From JAFGPL01 sp963781805 (GTDB taxonomy: Bacteria > Bacteroidota > Bacteroidia > Bacteroidales > UBA10428): 64,000 nt of DNA. Position numbers and translations under genes: made by a program. The notes under the pieces are model-generated. The model was not told where the DNA came from and did not search any database. It saw only the letters and a program-made list of their open reading frames with translations. Shown here piece by piece: positions 25,639-33,756 of the stretch. The stretch covers positions 4,154,001 through 4,218,000 of the forward strand of contig CAWAHF010000004.1 of NCBI GenBank assembly GCA_963781805.1. Reading direction: 5' to 3'. Numbering within the stretch: position 1 is the stretch's first letter; every line of letters starts with the position of its first letter.

Positions 25639-27267
25639 ATGGCAAAAGAAATTAATTTTAATATCGAAGCCCGCGACCAATTGAAAAAAGGCGTCGATCA
25701 ATTAGCAAACGCAGTAAAAGTTACGTTGGGTCCTAAAGGACGTAATGTTATTCTTGATAAGAAATTCGGAGCACCTCAGGTTACAAAAGATGGTGTTACA
25801 GTTGCAAAAGAAATTGAACTCGAGGATATTTTTGAAAACATAGGTGCACAACTTGTAAAGGAAGTAGCATCAAAAACCAATGACGATGCCGGTGACGGTA
25901 CTACTACCGCTACTGTACTTGCACAGTCGATTGTAACCGTTGGTTTGAAAAATGTGACTGCAGGTGCAAATCCCATGGATCTGAAAAGAGGAATTGATAA
26001 AGCAGTTAAGGTTGTTGTTGAGGATTTGAAAGCTCAATCGCAGGAAGTTGGAGAAGATAACGAAAAAATTGAACAGGTTGCATCAATTTCAGCCAATAAT
26101 GATCACGATATTGGAAAACTGATTGCCGAAGCAATGGCCAAAGTAAAAAAAGAGGGAGTTATAACCGTTGAAGAATCAAAAACAACAGAAACTTCGGTAG
26201 AAGTTGTTGAAGGTATGCAGTTCGACAGGGGATTTATTTCTGCTTATTTTATCACCGATGCTGAAAAAATGGAAGCGGTGCTGGAAAATCCATATATCCT
26301 GCTATCAGATAAGAAGATCTCCACCATGAAAGATTTACTCCCCATTCTGGAACCCGTTGCACAGGCAGGCCGTCCAATGCTTATCATTGCAGAAGATATT
26401 GACGGTGAAGCGCTTGCAACCCTCGTGGTTAACAAACTTAGAGGCTCACTTAAAATTGCTGCTGTAAAAGCTCCCGGATTTGGCGACAGAAGAAAAGAAA
26501 TGCTTGAAGACATTGCTGTTCTAACCGGTGGTGTGGTTATTTCCGAAGAAAAAGGATTGACTCTTGAAGGAGCTAAGATGGATATGCTTGGTAATGCAGA
26601 AAAAATAGTTATCGACAAAGAAAATACCACCATTGTAAATGGAGCCGGAGATAAGAAAAATATCGAAGGAAGAGTAAAACAAATTAAAGCCCAGATTGAA
26701 ACTACAACTTCTGACTATGACAGGGAAAAACTCCAGGAAAGACTGGCCAAGTTGGCAGGCGGAGTTGCTGTACTTTATGTTGGAGCAGCATCGGAAGTAG
26801 AAATGAAAGAAAAGAAAGCAAGGGTTGAAGATGCACTAAGCGCTACCAGAGCTGCTGTAGAAGAAGGTATTATACCAGGCGGTGGTGTAGCTTATATCCG
26901 CGCCATTGAAAAATTGTCGAAGCTGAAAGGCGACAATGAAGATCAGACTACAGGAATAATCATTGTGAAAAGGGCTCTTGAAGAACCACTTCGTCAGATC
27001 GTTGAAAATGCAGGACTCGAAGGTTCTGTAGTTGTTCAGAAAATCAGGGAAGGTAAGGGAGATTTTGGTTACAATGCTCAGACAGATAAGTATGAAAACC
27101 TGTTAAAGGCGGGTGTTATTGACCCGACGAAAGTTGCCAGAATTGCCCTGGAAAATGCAGCTTCTATCGCTGGTATGTTCCTTACTACAGAATGTGTAGT
27201 TGCTGAAAAACCACAGGAAGAAAAAGCGCCTGCAATGCCTCCGGGTGGTATGGGTGGAATGTATTAA
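25639..27267 (+). CDS. groL: Chaperonin GroEL
   Basis: 542 residues. All hallmarks are present: KVTLGPKGRNVILDK, the ATP site NDDAGDGTTTATVLAQ, VVEGMQFDRGFISAYF, GGGVAYIRAIEKL, and the Gly/Met-rich tail GGMGGMY. It assists folding in the cytoplasm with GroES. Terminator follows at 27288. Confidence 0.99.
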   Translation: MAKEINFNIEARDQLKKGVDQLANAVKVTLGPKGRNVILDKKFGAPQVTKDGVTVAKEIELEDIFENIGAQLVKEVASKTNDDAGDGTTTATVLAQSIVTVGLKNVTAGANPMDLKRGIDKAVKVVVEDLKAQSQEVGEDNEKIEQVASISANNDHDIGKLIAEAMAKVKKEGVITVEESKTTETSVEVVEGMQFDRGFISAYFITDAEKMEAVLENPYILLSDKKISTMKDLLPILEPVAQAGRPMLIIAEDIDGEALATLVVNKLRGSLKIAAVKAPGFGDRRKEMLEDIAVLTGGVVISEEKGLTLEGAKMDMLGNAEKIVIDKENTTIVNGAGDKKNIEGRVKQIKAQIETTTSDYDREKLQERLAKLAGGVAVLYVGAASEVEMKEKKARVEDALSATRAAVEEGIIPGGGVAYIRAIEKLSKLKGDNEDQTTGIIIVKRALEEPLRQIVENAGLEGSVVVQKIREGKGDFGYNAQTDKYENLLKAGVIDPTKVARIALENAASIAGMFLTTECVVAEKPQEEKAPAMPPGGMGGMY

Positions 27268-27287
27268 TCACATTCGGAATAAAAATC

Positions 27288-27318
27288 AACCCCTTCAATT
27301 TTTTGAAGGGGTTTTTTA
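27288..27318 (+). terminator. Rho-independent terminator after groEL
   Basis: An 11 bp perfect stem (AACCCCTTCAA with TTGAAGGGGTT) with a loop of T residues, then TTTT. It lies 20 bp after the stop codon. Confidence 0.92.
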
Positions 27319-27420
27319 TTTGCTAAATGCGTTCCAATCAACTGGTTCGGCTTAGGCTGTGTCTTTGTCGAATTTATATTTTCAGGCATTTATGTATATT
27401 ACGTTTGTTTTTAAGTATCT

Positions 27421-27576
27421 ATGCATACTAATAAAAACAGAACGTATGAAAAAAAACTTACCTCAAAAAAGAATTGGAAGATACTTCTAAATTTACTTTT
27501 TACATTTGTTATTCTGCTGGTTGGCAGTTATATCGTTTTACATATCCGCATAATGCACAAAATAGATAAAATTTGA
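27421..27576 (+). CDS. Candidate small single-span membrane protein (51 aa)
   Basis: An ATG frame of 51 codons with a basic N-terminus (about 20 residues, many Lys), one hydrophobic helix (ILLNLLFTFVILLVGSYIVL), and a short basic tail. TACGTTTG, a -7-like box, lies at 27400-27407, though the leader would be only about 8 nt and there is no TTG at the right distance. The topology is what small membrane proteins look like, but a frame this short could be chance. It is unrelated to groEL, which is terminated upstream. Confidence 0.35.
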   Translation: MHTNKNRTYEKKLTSKKNWKILLNLLFTFVILLVGSYIVLHIRIMHKIDKI

Positions 27577-27944
27577 GTGTTGCCATGAGTTAGTATGAAC
27601 GGGATAAAATAGATGCTTTGATTTTGGTTCTGAATGACAATGATTAACCCCTTGATTTCAAAATCAGGTTCATCTGGGCGCCTGGAAAGCTTAGGGATAA
27701 AAGAGCATTGCCTGTACTGAAAAGTCAGTGAACCGGGACTGAATGCGAAAATTCCTGATTTGTTTGTTAGCGCGAATTAAACAAGGCTATTGCCTCTCTT
27801 ACGAGAAATCAGATAGATTTAATGAGGTTCAGGTAAGAAACACCAAGCTGTTTGAAGGTGACAAAAGAAAAATCCCGAATGCTGTCTGATATGCATACCG
27901 GGATAATTCAACCCTAACCTAATACTAAACCTAATCCTATGAAA
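27577..27944. other. Apparently decayed sequence, no intact gene
   Basis: Composition is richer in G and C than the surrounding spacers, and short frames are broken by stops in all phases, as expected for old coding remnants. No family can be named. No repeat shared with other parts of the window was found except short words. Confidence 0.3.
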
Positions 27945-30365
27945 CTACATTCCTCCTTTACCTTCTTCTTTTTCGTATTCTGCTGATCTGTTTATTTTCT
28001 TCACTTTACTACCGTAGTTAAAATTGTATGTAAACTCTATTCCAAAAAGCTGGAATACTTCAACTTCACCGGCCCATGTTTCAATATATCCGGGTTTGCG
28101 TGTTACTACTTTGCTGTAAGTGAAATCGCGAAGAATCGGATTATAATATCCTTCGATGTTTGCCCTGTCAGATATCTTTTTCTGTACACCAAACAACACG
28201 AGTAAGTCTCTTGAGAAAGTTCGCTGGTAACTTATGCTTGGACTGCCATAGTTTCCCATGATAATGAAATTGAAATCTTTCGGTAATGTAACAATATTGC
28301 TGAAATTAAACCGGTAGCTCATTTTTTCCTGTTTTTCGTCTGAGCCGTCTTGCTGATTTGAGCTATAAATGCGATCATACAAGGTGAAATTCGCATTGAA
28401 TTTCCATTTTTTCATGAGTTGCAATGCAGTGTTAAGTCCTATACCATATTCTTTATTGTTTCCAATGTTATCCTGACTTATAACCGTAACACCTTTATCA
28501 TTAATAGTTGTCAAATCCTGTATTGCATTAGTTGTGGTTCTGAAATATATCTTTGGTGATATGTAATTGCTTTTAAAGTTCTTTGAATATGAAAGTTCAA
28601 AACGATTTTCTATGGTCGGTTTCAAATCCGGATTACCAATACGCAGATGCAAGGAATCGCTCCAGGTTTCGAATGGATTCAGACTGCTGATATTTGGCCG
28701 GTAAATTTGTTTTCTGTACGATAATTTAATGCTTTGATCCTTGCCAAGTTTCTGATTCATAGTAGCCTGAGGCAACAACACAAAATAATCTGATGAAGAC
28801 ATGTCGTTTATAACGATAGCGGAATATTCACCTTTCAAACCCATCTGCCAGGATAAATTTTTAACTTTTCCGCTTATATTATAATAGGCAGATTGTCTAT
28901 TTTCCTGATATTGAAAATTATCATTTGTTTCACCTGAGATATTTTCTGTCGAAAAATTATTCGTAAAATCATTATTCATCCATGAGAGATATGTTCTTAC
29001 ACCCAAATCGCTTTTGATATTTTTTAAAATAAAGGTATAGTTAAGCTTGAGTTCTGCATTGTCTTTGGAATTATTGGTATAATCATTACGATTCTGAGTA
29101 TAATATATGGTAGACATATTCTCAGGATCAAAATAATTATCCAGGTAATTATTTTTCGAAATACCGGTTTGCTTATTCAGATAAGCTTCTGCTGTAAATT
29201 CGTTACCTTCTTTATCAAATTTTCTTTTGAAGAATAAGGAATAGTAATAATTACTGTTCTGATCCTTGCTATCTTTAGATGTATTAAAGAACTCGGTTAA
29301 TACATCATGTTGGAAAGTTTTATTTGCATAATTATAATCGTCTGTTTTACCAGTAAAATTGCGCCATTCACCCAAAAAATTTAACGAAGTTTTATCATTG
29401 ATGAACCAGTCGATTCCGTAATTCATATAATTATTCTGCCAGCTGTTGATCCCTTTTCCTGTTTTTTCATAATAATAAGGATTACTGAAGGATTCATCCA
29501 GCTGTGTTGTAAGCATTTCTTTACCATGAAATCTCTCAAGATGCATTCTGTCGCCAACATAAATTCTGAAGTTTTGATTCCCATATTCCAGGTTTGCTTT
29601 CGGATTGAGAATTAATTTATCCGGATGTCCAAAAGGTACTGTAAATGAACCATTTACACCGTAACGTTTTACTTTTTTCAGCACGATGTTGATTACTCCC
29701 GATATATCTGAATCGTACTTTACGCCGGGATTTGTTACCAGTTCTATTTTATCGATTAATTCAGGACTTAGCTGGGCAATGAAATCTTTGTTTCGTAGCA
29801 CACCATCAACATAAAACTGAATGTTGGATTGTCCTTCCAGGGTAACATTTTCCATAAAGTCAACGGCTACAGATGGGATATGCTTTAAAACATCAAGACC
29901 TGAACTGGAAGCATTGCGAATTTCATCTGACAAGGTAAAGACAGTTCGGTCAATTTTTTCTTCTCCTTTTAATCTTTCCTGGGTTATAACAGCTTCCTTG
30001 AGAATCGCGATATCTTCTGAAAGTTTCATTTCAGGCAGTTCTATTTTTTTGTTCTGACGATTGAGTTCAATATTTGAATACGTGGAAGATTTATATCCGA
30101 TAAAGGTTACTCTAAGGTTATATTTTCCATAGGGTATATTATTTATTTGAAACGAGCCATTGTCATCCGTTATTACACCCGTAATTATGCTTGTGTCACT
30201 TTCATTTACCAAAGCAACAGATGCATAGATGATGGGTTGTGAAGTACTGTTATCTATAATTCTGCCTGAAATGCTTCCGTTACTATTTGGGTCGGTTTCT
30301 GCGGCATTAAGTTTTACTGTAAGAAAACTTATCAAAATCAGTATAATTCTAAATGTGTTTTTCAT
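27945..30365 (-). CDS. TonB-dependent receptor family outer-membrane protein
   Basis: 806 residues with signal peptide (1-21). A carboxypeptidase-regulatory-like domain (NGSISGRIIDNSTSQPIIYASVAL ... YNLRVTFIGYKSS, about 28-115) precedes a plug domain (VDFMENVTLEGQSNIQFYVDGVLRNKD, SGVINIVLKK) and a long beta-barrel of the outer-membrane beta-barrel-3 type (DQSIKLSYRKQIYRPNISSLNPF; LSYSKNFKSNYISPKIYFR). No SusD partner is adjacent, so this is not a glycan SusCD pair; peptide or metal uptake, or a non-transport role, is possible. The C-terminus is basic and glycine-ended rather than aromatic. Confidence 0.9.
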   Translation of the reverse strand: MKNTFRIILILISFLTVKLNAAETDPNSNGSISGRIIDNSTSQPIIYASVALVNESDTSIITGVITDDNGSFQINNIPYGKYNLRVTFIGYKSSTYSNIELNRQNKKIELPEMKLSEDIAILKEAVITQERLKGEEKIDRTVFTLSDEIRNASSSGLDVLKHIPSVAVDFMENVTLEGQSNIQFYVDGVLRNKDFIAQLSPELIDKIELVTNPGVKYDSDISGVINIVLKKVKRYGVNGSFTVPFGHPDKLILNPKANLEYGNQNFRIYVGDRMHLERFHGKEMLTTQLDESFSNPYYYEKTGKGINSWQNNYMNYGIDWFINDKTSLNFLGEWRNFTGKTDDYNYANKTFQHDVLTEFFNTSKDSKDQNSNYYYSLFFKRKFDKEGNEFTAEAYLNKQTGISKNNYLDNYFDPENMSTIYYTQNRNDYTNNSKDNAELKLNYTFILKNIKSDLGVRTYLSWMNNDFTNNFSTENISGETNDNFQYQENRQSAYYNISGKVKNLSWQMGLKGEYSAIVINDMSSSDYFVLLPQATMNQKLGKDQSIKLSYRKQIYRPNISSLNPFETWSDSLHLRIGNPDLKPTIENRFELSYSKNFKSNYISPKIYFRTTTNAIQDLTTINDKGVTVISQDNIGNNKEYGIGLNTALQLMKKWKFNANFTLYDRIYSSNQQDGSDEKQEKMSYRFNFSNIVTLPKDFNFIIMGNYGSPSISYQRTFSRDLLVLFGVQKKISDRANIEGYYNPILRDFTYSKVVTRKPGYIETWAGEVEVFQLFGIEFTYNFNYGSKVKKINRSAEYEKEEGKGGM

Positions 30366-30654
30366 GTTATATAACAGTTTTGGTTTTTTAAATGAACTGA
30401 TAGCATTTTACATATTTTATGCCAAAGTTTTTAAATAACATAATATAAGATGTTTATGAAATAATTGAATTAAAAATACAAATTTGATGTTGAATCAAAA
30501 ACAGACAATTAGTGTTCGAAAATGAACACTGAAGAAGTTAAATTTGTCTGAACATGGGGTAAAAAAAATTGAATATATTGAAAAGTTAAATTTGCTTACA
30601 AGAAGGTAAATTGGATTTTGGTTGAGTTTGAAAAACAGAGCTATGTTTGGGAAG
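30366..30654. other. Upstream region of the TonB receptor with an inverted repeat
   Basis: AT-rich spacer. It contains AGTGTTC-GAAAAT-GAACACT (30511-30530), a perfect 7-6-7 inverted repeat about 150 bp before the receptor start, which could be a regulator site. No gene is present. Confidence 0.35.
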
Positions 30655-30689
30655 TGAAAAAACCATGAACACACAACGTGTTCATGGTT
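30655..30689 (-). terminator. Rho-independent terminator of the 30.7 kb gene
   Basis: A 12 bp perfect stem with a 5-base loop (30661-30689), followed on the minus strand by TTTTTTC. It lies 6 bp after the stop of the secreted-protein gene. Confidence 0.85.
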
Positions 30690-30695
30690 AAGTTA

Positions 30696-31313
30696 TTATT
30701 TACATTTTTGATATTCTTCTGACAAATTAAGAAATATTTTTAGCCTGAATTCGTCTGTAGTTATCATCGGATAAAAGTAATTCTCTGTTTTACTGTTTAT
30801 TTTTTCAGCCAGTGCAGGGCAATCTGCCAGAATCTTTGCCAGTTTCTTAGCTGGATTAAATTTCATTTCGCTGAGTCCATAAGCTGCAGTTTCACCAGGA
30901 ATCATAGCATAATAACTTGTGGTTACAGGAACACTCCCGCCTGTTGAAACGGTTGGCTGGGTTTCAACCTTGAAAACTTTTAGTTTTGCATCGGGACTGG
31001 TTAACAGCAGCGCAAACACTTTATTGTTTCCTACGGATATCCCGCCCTTCAATTCAATGGAGGCATAGACTTTATCTTCTATTGTAAATTCTTTTACATC
31101 ATCACTTTTGTACTTGGTATCGTCTTTAGCGCCTTCGGGAGTAACATGTACCCTGGCAGGAGTATAAATCCAAAATACTACCTTACCCGTTACTTCAGTG
31201 CCATCGGTTAAAACGACTTTCCCCTGACCCGAATACGAAATATAATCAGATTGGGCAAAAAGGGAAAAAACAGAAAAAACAAATGTTGAGATAATGAAGA
31301 GTAATTTTTTCAT
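30696..31313 (-). CDS. Secreted hypothetical protein
   Basis: 205 residues with a clear signal peptide (cleavage after about residue 20, SLFAQ-SDY). The middle is beta-rich (GKVVLTDGTEVTGKVVFW, DVKEFTIEDKVYASIELKGG), a pattern seen in many Bacteroidota periplasmic proteins that begin with a small beta-sandwich. No family name can be assigned. Own terminator downstream, so likely monocistronic. Confidence 0.7.
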   Translation of the reverse strand: MKKLLFIISTFVFSVFSLFAQSDYISYSGQGKVVLTDGTEVTGKVVFWIYTPARVHVTPEGAKDDTKYKSDDVKEFTIEDKVYASIELKGGISVGNNKVFALLLTSPDAKLKVFKVETQPTVSTGGSVPVTTSYYAMIPGETAAYGLSEMKFNPAKKLAKILADCPALAEKINSKTENYFYPMITTDEFRLKIFLNLSEEYQKCK

Positions 31314-31462
31314 GATTTTTAGTTTTAGGATTAGTTTTTAAAAATATACTTTTCATTTTCAAAAAGTAATCTCTTTTTAATTATTTTTTCAACAATTTCT
31401 TATCAATCAGATTTATTTGACCTGAAACTGTAAAAAAAGTTCTTCCAATAAAAGAAATTATT

Positions 31463-31499
31463 AAAAAAAAATAACGCAAATCATATGGTTTGCGTTATT
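31463..31499 (-). terminator. Rho-independent terminator after the aldolase gene
   Basis: AATAACGCAAA and TTTGCGTTATT form an 11 bp stem around TCATATGG, and on the minus strand a run of eight T follows. It closes the chorismate mutase/aldolase operon. Confidence 0.9.
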
Positions 31500-31522
31500 C
31501 GAAATATCATAACAAAAAAGGG

Positions 31523-32470
31523 TTAAAAATCGCGTTGATCCATCATATAATTATAAAAAGAGACAAGATCCTCTTTTGTTTCGTTGTCCATCCATTTCAT
31601 AGCACTTCGTGGATGCTGGTTTAATACTCCTGTAATGAGATATGGGATATGATAACCCCACTCAATTTCCTTCTGCAATGGAATCAGGTATTCCTGGATA
31701 ACCTTATAAACGGGTTTGAGTTTGAATTTGGGATTCTTCAGAAAGGAAAGCAATACCTCAAGCGGACAGTTCCCGGCGCCTCTTCCTATTCCAAGTAATG
31801 TTGCATCCAGCATATTGCCTTGATGAATGATTCCCGTTACAGTATTCGAAAAAGCAAGCTGCATGTTGTTGTGCATATGTACACCAATTGTTTTCCCTGG
31901 TAATCTTTCTCTGTATTTATTTATAAGGAGTTCAATCTGCTCACAATACATGCTGCCGTAACTGTCAACCAGGTATACCACCGGAACTTTTGATTTATTT
32001 AAATCCTCCAGGGCTTCATTCAAATCTCTTTCCATAACAGTAGATACTGCCATCAGATTAATAGTGGTTTCATAACCTTTATCCATGCAGTGTTCGGCAA
32101 GCCAGATTGCTTTATCTATCTGGTTTACATAACACGCAACACGAATCATATCCAAAAGACTTTCTGATTTTGGAGGAATATCATCGGGTTCGACCCTTCC
32201 AATATCTGCCATTGCAGACAATTTCAGATTCGTTTCATTTTTACCTACAATACCCGCTAAAGCTTCTTCATCGCAAAATCTCCATTTTCCGTATTCCTTG
32301 GGTGAAAATGATTTTACATTGCTTTTATAACCAATTTCCATATAATCAATTCCTGAAGCAACGCAGGCTTGGTAAACAGCTTTTACAAAATCATCCGTGA
32401 ATTGCCACTTGTTCATCAAACCTCCATCACGGACAGTACAATCAAGTACTTTAATCTCCTTACGGTACAT
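31523..32470 (-). CDS. DRE-TIM (HMGL-like) aldolase
   Basis: 315 residues. LDCTVRDGGLMNKW is the DRE-TIM metallolyase signature, with the divalent-metal ligands Asp (in DCT) and the HMHN pair near residue 200 (IGVHMHNNMQLAF). GIGRGAGNCPLE is the family's glycine-rich loop. Relatives include 4-hydroxy-2-oxovalerate aldolase and HMG-CoA lyase, which cleave or form C-C bonds next to a 2-oxo acid or thioester. Substrate unknown. Lies 27 bp after the chorismate-mutase-like gene and ends at its own terminator, so the two form a short operon. Confidence 0.88.
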   Translation of the reverse strand: MYRKEIKVLDCTVRDGGLMNKWQFTDDFVKAVYQACVASGIDYMEIGYKSNVKSFSPKEYGKWRFCDEEALAGIVGKNETNLKLSAMADIGRVEPDDIPPKSESLLDMIRVACYVNQIDKAIWLAEHCMDKGYETTINLMAVSTVMERDLNEALEDLNKSKVPVVYLVDSYGSMYCEQIELLINKYRERLPGKTIGVHMHNNMQLAFSNTVTGIIHQGNMLDATLLGIGRGAGNCPLEVLLSFLKNPKFKLKPVYKVIQEYLIPLQKEIEWGYHIPYLITGVLNQHPRSAMKWMDNETKEDLVSFYNYMMDQRDF

Positions 32471-32497
32471 ATAGGTATATTTTAAATGTTTATGAAT

Positions 32498-32803
32498 TTA
32501 TGCATTTCCATGGTCTCTAATGAGTTTTAGTTCTTCTTCAATAAAATGACCGATGAGTTTACGGTACATTTCTTCGATAATATCTGGATTCAGACCATTT
32601 TCGGCAGCAAGTTTTCTTCGGGAATAAATAACCGCTTCTCTTCTTTCATGAGCCACAATACTCTCTTCATTTTTTTCTTTAAACTTTACAATCTCCTTTA
32701 CATATTGAAATCGGTTTCCGAGTAATTTAATAATTTGATTGTCAAGTTCATCAATAGCCTCTCTGATATCTTCTATATTTTTGCAATCCTTTGGCAGTCT
32801 CAT
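32498..32803 (-). CDS. AroQ-type chorismate mutase / isochorismate pyruvate lyase (PchB-like)
   Basis: 101 residues when started at the ATG at 32803; a longer frame reaches 32875, but the promoter box at 32840-32847 lies inside it. The order of residues follows Pseudomonas PchB: DCKNIEDIREAIDELD, with R14, R31 and K42 at the PchB catalytic positions, and the helix LIGHFIEEELK. The PchB active-site Gln90 is replaced by Glu91. PchB makes salicylate from isochorismate and has weak mutase activity; no isochorismate synthase is in the window, so either reaction is possible. First gene of a two-gene operon with an aldolase. Confidence 0.85.
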   Translation of the reverse strand: MRLPKDCKNIEDIREAIDELDNQIIKLLGNRFQYVKEIVKFKEKNEESIVAHERREAVIYSRRKLAAENGLNPDIIEEMYRKLIGHFIEEELKLIRDHGNA

Positions 32804-32839
32804 TATTGCATGATTATTCAAATTAGCATTAAAAGCATG

Positions 32840-32869
32840 CAAATATAAGAAAATCGTAATTGCATACAA
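32840..32869 (-). promoter_or_regulatory. Promoter of the chorismate mutase/aldolase operon
   Basis: Minus strand TTG (32867-32869), 19 bp spacer, TATATTTG (32840-32847): an exact fit to TTG-N19-TAnnTTTG. Transcription should start near 32834, leaving about 30 nt before the ATG at 32803. Confidence 0.65.
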
Positions 32870-33112
32870 GAACAATTAAATTATACTTAATTTATTCACA
32901 TGAATCGAGATGGGTGAGCAGAGACTTCATAAAAAAATTTTCAGAAATCCTGATATGCCTGATGCGTTGAAACATATTAAGGGTAGGAGAGATACAGCAA
33001 TGTCTATCCAACTGGGTATAGCATGGGCGAGTAGTATTGATGAAGGAAGGCTAGCATAAATTGCTGATTCAACCAACATACGGCCTCATCTCACAAGAGG
33101 AATATAGCAAGG
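32870..33112 (+). other. Possible decayed coding remnant
   Basis: The plus strand carries a protein-like phrase RNPDMPDALKHIKG and then MSIQLGIAWASSIDEGRLA followed by a stop and broken continuation (IADSTNIRPHL). No family is recognised and no start is present. It resembles coding sequence eroded by stops rather than random spacer. Confidence 0.25.
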
Positions 33113-33568
33113 CTATGGAGATTTTTTTCTCATAGTGCCAACTTCTTCAGGAGTCACCTTACCTGTTTTGTTATCAAATTCGGAACGGATATAGGTAAGC
33201 ACATCTGCAATTTGCTGGTTGGTTAAATAATTTTGCGGGGGCATTGTGTTATTAAAAATGTCTCCGTTTATTTCAATTTCTCCTGTGAGACCATGCAACA
33301 AAATATGGATTAAGCTGTCTTTAGTTCCCGATACCCGATCAGAATTCCTTAAAGGCGGATACATTCCCGGTACTCCCGATCCGTTTGTTTGATGACAGGC
33401 AAGACAATATCTTTCATAAACCAGCTTTCCCGCTTTTAAGTGTTTATTGCTTTTATGAAAAATTAAATTGGGTTTATTTTTGCATGCAGAAAGCATTACT
33501 GCAATTAACAGGAGGAAAAGAATTCGTTGAATTATTGTTAAAATGGTTTTGCTAAACTTTTTTTTCAT
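33113..33568 (-). CDS. Class I c-type cytochrome, lipoprotein
   Basis: A short electron carrier. From the ATG at 33568 (MKKKFSK; a longer frame begins at 33595) a signal peptide ends at a lipobox LSAC. Haem attachment CLACHQ follows, with GSGVPGMYPPL after it and the axial Met in NTMPPQNYLTNQQIADVLTYIR. The cytochrome is anchored at the periplasmic side of a membrane and is likely the electron acceptor for the PQQ-type sugar dehydrogenase encoded directly upstream on the same strand. Confidence 0.9.
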   Translation of the reverse strand: MKKKFSKTILTIIQRILFLLLIAVMLSACKNKPNLIFHKSNKHLKAGKLVYERYCLACHQTNGSGVPGMYPPLRNSDRVSGTKDSLIHILLHGLTGEIEINGDIFNNTMPPQNYLTNQQIADVLTYIRSEFDNKTGKVTPEEVGTMRKKSP

Positions 33569-33756
33569 TTGATCCATAGCTATGTGAATATTCATCAGGT
33601 TTTTGTATTCTGAAACATTTAAATATTAGGGACAGATTATTAATTGTCGAACTTAAAAACCGGATACCCATTACAAAGATTGTAAATTTGGGATTATAAA
33701 TCAAGAACTTATCAAGAACAGGAGAAATGATTTTGCTGATATTAATATTTGTTATG

